A stretch of 64,000 bases of DNA, taken from the NCBI RefSeq assembly GCF_000006405.1, contig NW_003201888.1, positions 117,985-181,984 on the forward strand, written 5' to 3'. Below, one piece after another: positions 59,033 through 64,000 of the stretch; positions within the stretch are counted from its first letter, which is position 1, and each line of letters begins with the position of its first letter. Below the pieces are notes generated by a model. That model saw nothing but the letters and a program-made list of their open reading frames with translations. It did no database searches and was not told the origin of the DNA. Source of the DNA: Perkinsus marinus ATCC 50983. Lineage: Eukaryota; Perkinsozoa; Perkinsida; Perkinsidae. Made by a program: the position numbers and the translations under genes.

Positions 59033-62000
59033 TCAAAATTTACCACCAGCGTTGTTGATTGTGTGATGGTCGGCTAAGTAGCGCAGGATCTCCACCAGTA
59101 ATGACTTGTCCAAAGAAGCGAGCTTCTCCTGCCGGCCTAATCTCAACGCAGTACCAACAGGATTCATTAAACTACTTACCAACTGCGGTAAAATGCTCAG
59201 CGATGAAGTCCAGTGCCATTCGACGTACAGGTCCGACATTCAGGGCTGCCGAGGCCTCGAATACATCTGTTGCTTGAATGAGGCGTTCTGTGGAAAGGAG
59301 CCGCCTCACCCAGTACGTCCCTCTCATTGAATGACTGCCTCAAAGCTATTTCACAGAAATACCGCAATCGGGAGTTGCTCAGCTGGTAGAAGTCCGAGGC
59401 ATCTACCAGGTACCTTATAGAGTCGCCGCACAGTGAACCACTGGAGTGATAACGTCGAGGCTACATCGCCGTTTGGGGGACCATGTTGGTCGTACCGGTG
59501 TAAACGTACTCTAAGAAAGTATTGAAACCCGTTGCTGTCATAGAGGTGGCCTCATCGGGCAAGACCTGTGAGTAACCTTCTCAGCATGGTCCTTGTGACA
59601 GGCCCTACCAAGCGGTTCTCCTGGGACTCAGTCATGCCAGATTGCATCAGCATAGCGAAGTACTGGCACCGAGCTGCTAGCACAAACCGATGGCACCTAA
59701 ACTCCTCTCCCTGGACGACCACCTGAATTATCTGCTGAGATAGGTGTATAGAATTTCAAAACTCACATCGAAGTCTCCATCATTATCATCACCATGCAGT
59801 AGTTTCTGCATGTCGTATTGCATAGTTGAAGCTTCTACCTATAGTAGCCTCAGCATGGGCACTAAAAGGTGGGCCCTACCACTATAGGAGACAACGGGCA
59901 TCTACGCTGATACGCGAATGCCGCCGAACCGTCTCCGCCCGGACTGGGGGCTACACGAATGCCATCCATCGACGCAGTCGAGAACTGAGGAAGCCAGCGC
60001 TAGTGTTTCGAGACCGATTGCTGTTACATACCCCTCGTGAAGGGGAGTTCAACCGGGCGCCCGTAGTGGCGGTGCCCAGCGAGGGGCCTTGGGACGTCAC
60101 AGTCATGCAACGCATGAGTTCACACAGTAGTCGGGGGTCCAATGTCTCACAGCTCTCTAGGGCAGCTGAAATCACGATGAAGGATGGGGACAGAATGGCG
60201 CTGCTTACCACACTCAGCGTAATTATTAAGGAAGAAATACTTGCAAGTTTCGATGAGACTCCTCACACTAGCAGAACAGGGCATCTACACACAAAGAACT
60301 TCCTGAGCGGTGATAACGCTAGGCAGCGTACCGAGTCGTAGCAGTCACGCAGAATCAAGAGCACCGATTCTGAGCTCAGCTTGATGCGGATTTGCCTGTG
60401 ACAGAGACTTGCCAAACGATCGAGCTCATACCTGCGAGAGACGAGATCGTGTTGTGACCGAACGGGAGGCTGCCCACCTGGCAGCTTCTCGAAAGAGATC
60501 ATATAGTTCCATGCATGCCATCGTGGTGAGATCAAGGGCTTGGTCTGTGTGAATGTAGTACAGAAGACGCAGAGTTGTGTAGCGGTTTGGGCCTTAGAGC
60601 ATCGATAGAGGAACGACTATAGCGTCATGGTTCACCTGTGGAGTCCTCTCCCGAGCTCATTGGGAGTTTCCACAGCATCCCGCACCGTCCGGTCGTCGAT
60701 TCAGAGACCTGCTGGGTTCAGCAATCATACAGATGATGGGCACTTGGAGGCACCTTAGCAATCGCCCGCGCTAGTTGGGGACACCGGGCCCTCAGGATGC
60801 TTCTGCTGGCTACTAGCTGCCACTTCGAAGAGTCCAATGAGGGTACGACCAACACCTGTTACCAATGTGGGAGAATATGCACATGGTCAGCTACAGGCGT
60901 TGGCGATAATGTGGAAGTTCTGAGGAGATTCTCGTTGGTTTATGCGCACTTTCACCCGAATTCGTATGTAAACGTTTTTAATCAGTGAGGAAACTTCTGA
61001 GCTGAGGAAGGCGAACATACATTCCAACACTGCCTATTGCGGCTTCTGGGAAGCGACTAGCTGCCCGGTCACTTACGTTACAAAGCGAGTCCTGACCATC
61101 CACAGCTGCCTGACACTTCAAGAACCGGTCCCCGAGGTCCGAGCTCAAAGTGCACACAGGTGGGGCAGAAGACAGGACGAACCGAGAGGCATCGTTGTGT
61201 CTGATAAGGAAGAGCCATCGGGGCCACTCAGGACGTTTGCTACCTTGTATGGCCGGAGGAGCCTCCAAAGATGACCATGGCCTCGAGTTCCTCACCAACG
61301 CTGTTCCCAGGGCTGGACCAACTGTCCGGACCACGATCGGACAACGCCGATAGGACAGGCTGGCGGGCAGTGGTCACGGCGGCATGGAAATCCCGACCGG
61401 GCGGGGCTTCCAGAGCATGCACAGGTAACTGAAAAACAACAGTGATACTCCTGGGCCCTGGCCCTGCCCTGGCCCACTTGTGACCACTCCTGCGTGTCAA
61501 TATCGAAGATGAGCAGGTCGTTGGTCCTTCGCCCATCGTTGCCACCATAGACCAACACTTTCGAGTCATGCAGTACAGCCGCATGAGCGTATCTGGAAGG
61601 AACCGTAGCATGCAGTGCCATAGCGGGGACACCCACCGACCTGCCCTGTTGGAAGTGGCCCACCCCTGAGCAGACCAGACGTTTCCAGGTGTTGGTGCAT
61701 AGATCGAACTCGAATACATCACCATAACGCGCCGTGCCCGAGCCCCCAAAGACATACATACAGTCATTCCGTACCAAAGCTTGGTGACGGTACCTGTCAC
61801 GAGGATGTACCACCGACAGAAAACTGTGGTGGTCTGGACCTACCTCCCAGTTGGCTGCTCGCCTGTCATCGCCACGCCAAACCACCGTTTGGATATGAGG
61901 TCAAATCTATGCATGTCGGTCGGGTAGTTGGTGCCATGGGTTCCTCCCCATATGTACAGCTGCTCCTTATGCTGGACCATGCACTGGCCATACCGTGCTG

Positions 62001-62785
62001 TCGGCGCATCGTGCATCTCTGGGCTCAATTGAAGCGTCGTCGGCGGTGGGGAGTCTCCCTGATAGAATGAGTACAACCAACGACGTGCCCACCGGGCTCA
62101 CCGTAGTAGTAGCAGTATGAGGACCACCAATACCTGCTACTACTTGTGGAGGCTCTGATTCAGCAGCTCCCCTGACAGGGACACCAACACGGCCTCCATC
62201 GGTGGCAGAGGTGGGCCGCAGGGAGGAAGCGACCGTCGATATACCAACTTCGCAGAGTAATGACCATGTGCTCGTATCATAGGCGAACTCGTACAGGTCA
62301 CACTTGTTGGTGTACCCAAAGTGGGAGCCGCTACCACCAAAGACAAACATGGACCCCGCCAGTTCATCTGAGGCGGCAGTGTGGGAGGCCCGTCCGCTGG
62401 GCTTGTCGCCATGACCCTCGACCTTGGACCAGGCCAGGCTGTGCAGGTCCAGCTGGTAGAGGTCGTCGAAGCACTGCTGGCCATCGAAGCCACCAAAAAT
62501 ATAGAGGAACCTGGCCAGCTAACTTCAAGTGGGACCATCAGACTTTGCCTACCTCGATCGGTAGATGCACGCCGTGTGACCACTGCGGACCCTTGGGGTC
62601 TCTCCAACACAGTTGGTCAATGGCTCCCAATACGGGTACTGTCGACTGTTGCTAACAACTGATGCATCCTGGCCACTGTCAGGGGGCGAGTCGGCCGCCG
62701 ACTGAGCTACTTGGGGACCACACCGAGATGAATACAGCGCGGGAATGACAAAAACGGAGACTAAAATTAGACAGGCCACCTTCAC
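59033..62785 (-). CDS. Kelch-BTB protein (LZTR1-like)
   Basis: The 5' exon has a hydrophobic stretch (ACLILVSVFVIPALY), then VRSGHTACIYRSR. The next exon reads FLYIFGGFDGQQCFDDLYQL, SGRASHTAASDELAGSMFVF and GGSGSHFGYTNKCDLYEFAY. More Kelch blades follow: ARYGQCMVQHKEQLYIWGGT (62.0 kb), NDCMYVFGGSGTARYGDVFE (61.75 kb) and SRYAHAAVLHDSKVLVYGGN (61.6 kb). After an intron with a hAT-like MITE come BTB segments: QLVASRSILRARCPQLARAI (60.77 kb), ELYDLFREA with YELDRLASLCHRQI (60.5-60.4 kb), and a C-terminal BACK-like helix, MALDFIAEHFTAVG|RQEKLA, stop 59035-59033. Kelch-then-BTB order is that of LZTR1, a CUL3 substrate adaptor. No in-frame ATG was found at 62785 (GTG there), so an upstream exon is probable. 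Confidence 0.75.
60863..61032 (-). mobile_element. hAT-like MITE copy with 8-bp target duplication
   Basis: Reverse copy: CAATGTGGGAGAATATGCACATGGTCAGC at the left and GAACATACATTCCAACACTG at the right. It is flanked by CCTGTTAC (60855-60862) and CCTATTGC (61033-61040), six of eight matching. It lies in a Kelch-BTB intron. Confidence 0.78.
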
Positions 62786-62841
62786 ATTGACTATAACACA
62801 ACACCACTCAACACCTTAGAGTAACAACGAGCAACACCATA

Positions 62842-63027
62842 TCATGTAGCTTCAACAGCACCAATTTGAGTGCCCTCCTCGGCCAGAGCCTGCTCTCGCT
62901 TGGCCCTTCTGGCCTCTCTTCTTTTCCTCACCAACTCCTGTTGTTCCTCCTTCACCCTCACTCCCTCAGATGGGGCCGTTTCTGTTACCGCCGACGGGCC
63001 TCGACTGCCACCCTGTGTAAAGAGCAC

Positions 63028-63091
<64 letters not shown>

Positions 63092-63994
63092 ACGGAGTAG
63101 CGTATAGACCCACAGATAGCAATGACGCCTTCCTCATCCTGTGCAGGGCCGTTGATGCCAGGAAGCTTGGACGGCTCGGTGCTACACCGTGGCATGAGAT
63201 CATGTTGTAGTTATTGAATTCACTCACCATGGCCTGAGGTTCTACCACTAGTACGTCGTTTTAGGCGGAGGGAGCTATTCAGACGACTTGACCGTCGCCT
63301 AAAACAATGATCTATATACACATAACGAGTGCTGGTGTCTACGAGGCCGCCGAGGACTCCAATGGAAAGAGTGGATAAGCTTGATTCAAGGGGCCGATGT
63401 CCACCTTGGGTATGTATGGGAAAAGCTCACCTACGACGAGGAAACTAATCTGGGTATGGAGAGCGTGCATACCCTGTAGGAAAGCTTGATAGTAGAGGCC
63501 CGTTTCCTTCATCTGATAGTGGAGTGGTACCCAGGCTCGGATGTGGTCCACTGGTGGTATCAACGTTTTGTTCGTTTGTAGGTCGAATGGGACCTCCGCC
63601 AGCATCCCTAAGGACCAGCAAATATTCAGTAATCTTCCATCGAACCCTACCCCTCAGCTCTGCTATCGAGAGCCCTCCAGCACTGTCCGTGTGCCTCATG
63701 ACAGCTCTCTGGAAATGCCATACATCGACAGGGCCTCGTCCATGGTCATTCCAGATGTAAGAAGTGACCAACTGGACCTGACGACCACACCACCACCAAG
63801 TAGCACGCAAACGCACTTTGAAGAAGATACCAATTGCTTCTCGCAAGTGTCCTTGTCCACCGCCCCTTGGGGTCCTTGTTGCTCCTCATCGTCATCCTTA
63901 GTCTCATTAGCTGCCACTGCTGACTACAAACAACAACCCATGTTCGACCATCTGGGCCAGCCGAGGGTACACCAACCTGCATGAGCATGTTCAA
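62842..63994 (-). CDS. Unrecognised multi-exon protein, partial at window end
   Basis: Minus-strand exons include a region around 63760-63600 (readings such as RVRWKITEYLLVLRDAGGG), one with DHIRAWVPLHYQMKETGLYY then QAFLQGMHALHTQISFLVV (63.54-63.43 kb), LPGINGPAQDEEGVIAICG (about 63.17-63.11 kb) and a charged C-terminal exon with VKEEQQELVRKRREARRAKR, stop at 62842-62844. Between the last two, an intron appears to contain the (ACT)n tract, starting GTCTATACG and ending TTTACACAG. Several frames are open, so exon choice at 63.5-63.9 kb is uncertain. No family recognised. Confidence 0.4.
63029..63091 (+). repeat. (TAG)n microsatellite
   Basis: About 21 uninterrupted TAG triplets, read as ACT on the coding (minus) strand, probably within an intron of the partial gene at 62842-63994. 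Confidence 0.9.
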
Positions 63995-64000
63995 CTCATT

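Noticed and set aside
62866-63248. Poly-Ser, poly-Val, poly-Thr and poly-Leu ORFs around the TAG tract
   Set aside because: Frame artefacts of a triplet repeat. Removing it as an intron joins sensible flanking coding sequence on the minus strand.

Overview
The window looks like nuclear DNA of an intron-rich alveolate, most likely a Perkinsus-type parasite or a close relative. That placement is inference. It rests on the gene mix: CCCH proteins with CX7CX5CX3H fingers, a helical-repeat organellar RNA-binding protein, a lineage-type pepsin-like protease, a small Cys-rich secreted protein, and a ciliary coiled-coil gene. Short GT-AG introns are very common, often 20-60 bp. There are no operons or bacterial signals. 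A 100-N assembly gap lies at 52167-52266.

Layout. 1-1.15 kb: minus-strand sequence related to eukaryotic 18S rRNA but very divergent. 1.3-8.15 kb: three minus-strand genes (a helical-repeat RNA-binding protein, an unrecognised gene with a hydrophobic N-terminus, and an unknown gene). 8.7-10.3 kb and 18.5-19.7 kb: two paralogous CCCH zinc-finger genes. Between them are a 53-bp minisatellite (11.15-11.65 kb), a secreted 16-Cys protein (12.3 kb), a palindrome cluster, an unexplained 2-kb stretch and an eIF4B-like gene (15.2-17.0 kb, minus). 20.3-26.0 kb: two tandem mARC/MOSC molybdenum-cofactor enzyme genes. 26.4-30.1 kb: a CCDC113/CCDC96-like ciliary gene. 31.2-32.4 kb: a pepsin-like protease. 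33.1-41.1 kb (minus): a many-exon diphosphoinositol pentakisphosphate kinase (PPIP5K/Vip1). 42.05-43.3 kb (minus): spliceosomal Cwc15. 43.4-44.3 kb (minus): a tetraspanin-like protein. 44.5-47.0 kb (minus): ORC2, with a second 53-bp satellite inside an intron. 47.3-58.3 kb (plus): an array of ankyrin genes built from duplicated units, interrupted by a small type I membrane protein gene and the gap. 59.0-62.8 kb (minus): a Kelch-BTB (LZTR1-like) gene. 62.8-64 kb (minus): an unrecognised gene.

Two families of short inverted-repeat elements are scattered through introns and spacers. One is about 110-250 bp, starts CAGTGTTGG, and has plausible 8-bp target duplications (hAT-like MITE). The other is about 120-130 bp, starts TACAGTGGAGTTTCACCCG, and looks Tc1/mariner-like; it is concentrated at 27-43 kb. 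A member of the second family sits inside a member of the first. Most of these elements are intronic, and exon reading frames continue cleanly across them.

The genes are housekeeping or lineage-specific singletons rather than a pathway. The strongest non-routine observations are the divergent 18S-like sequence, the two 53-bp satellites that share a GGCATA/GCCCC box, the MITE families (one copy positioned like an intron creator), the apparent gene conversion between the mARC copies, and the ankyrin array. Exon borders come from reading GT-AG junctions and frame continuity by eye. They are approximate unless stated, and no database search was possible.
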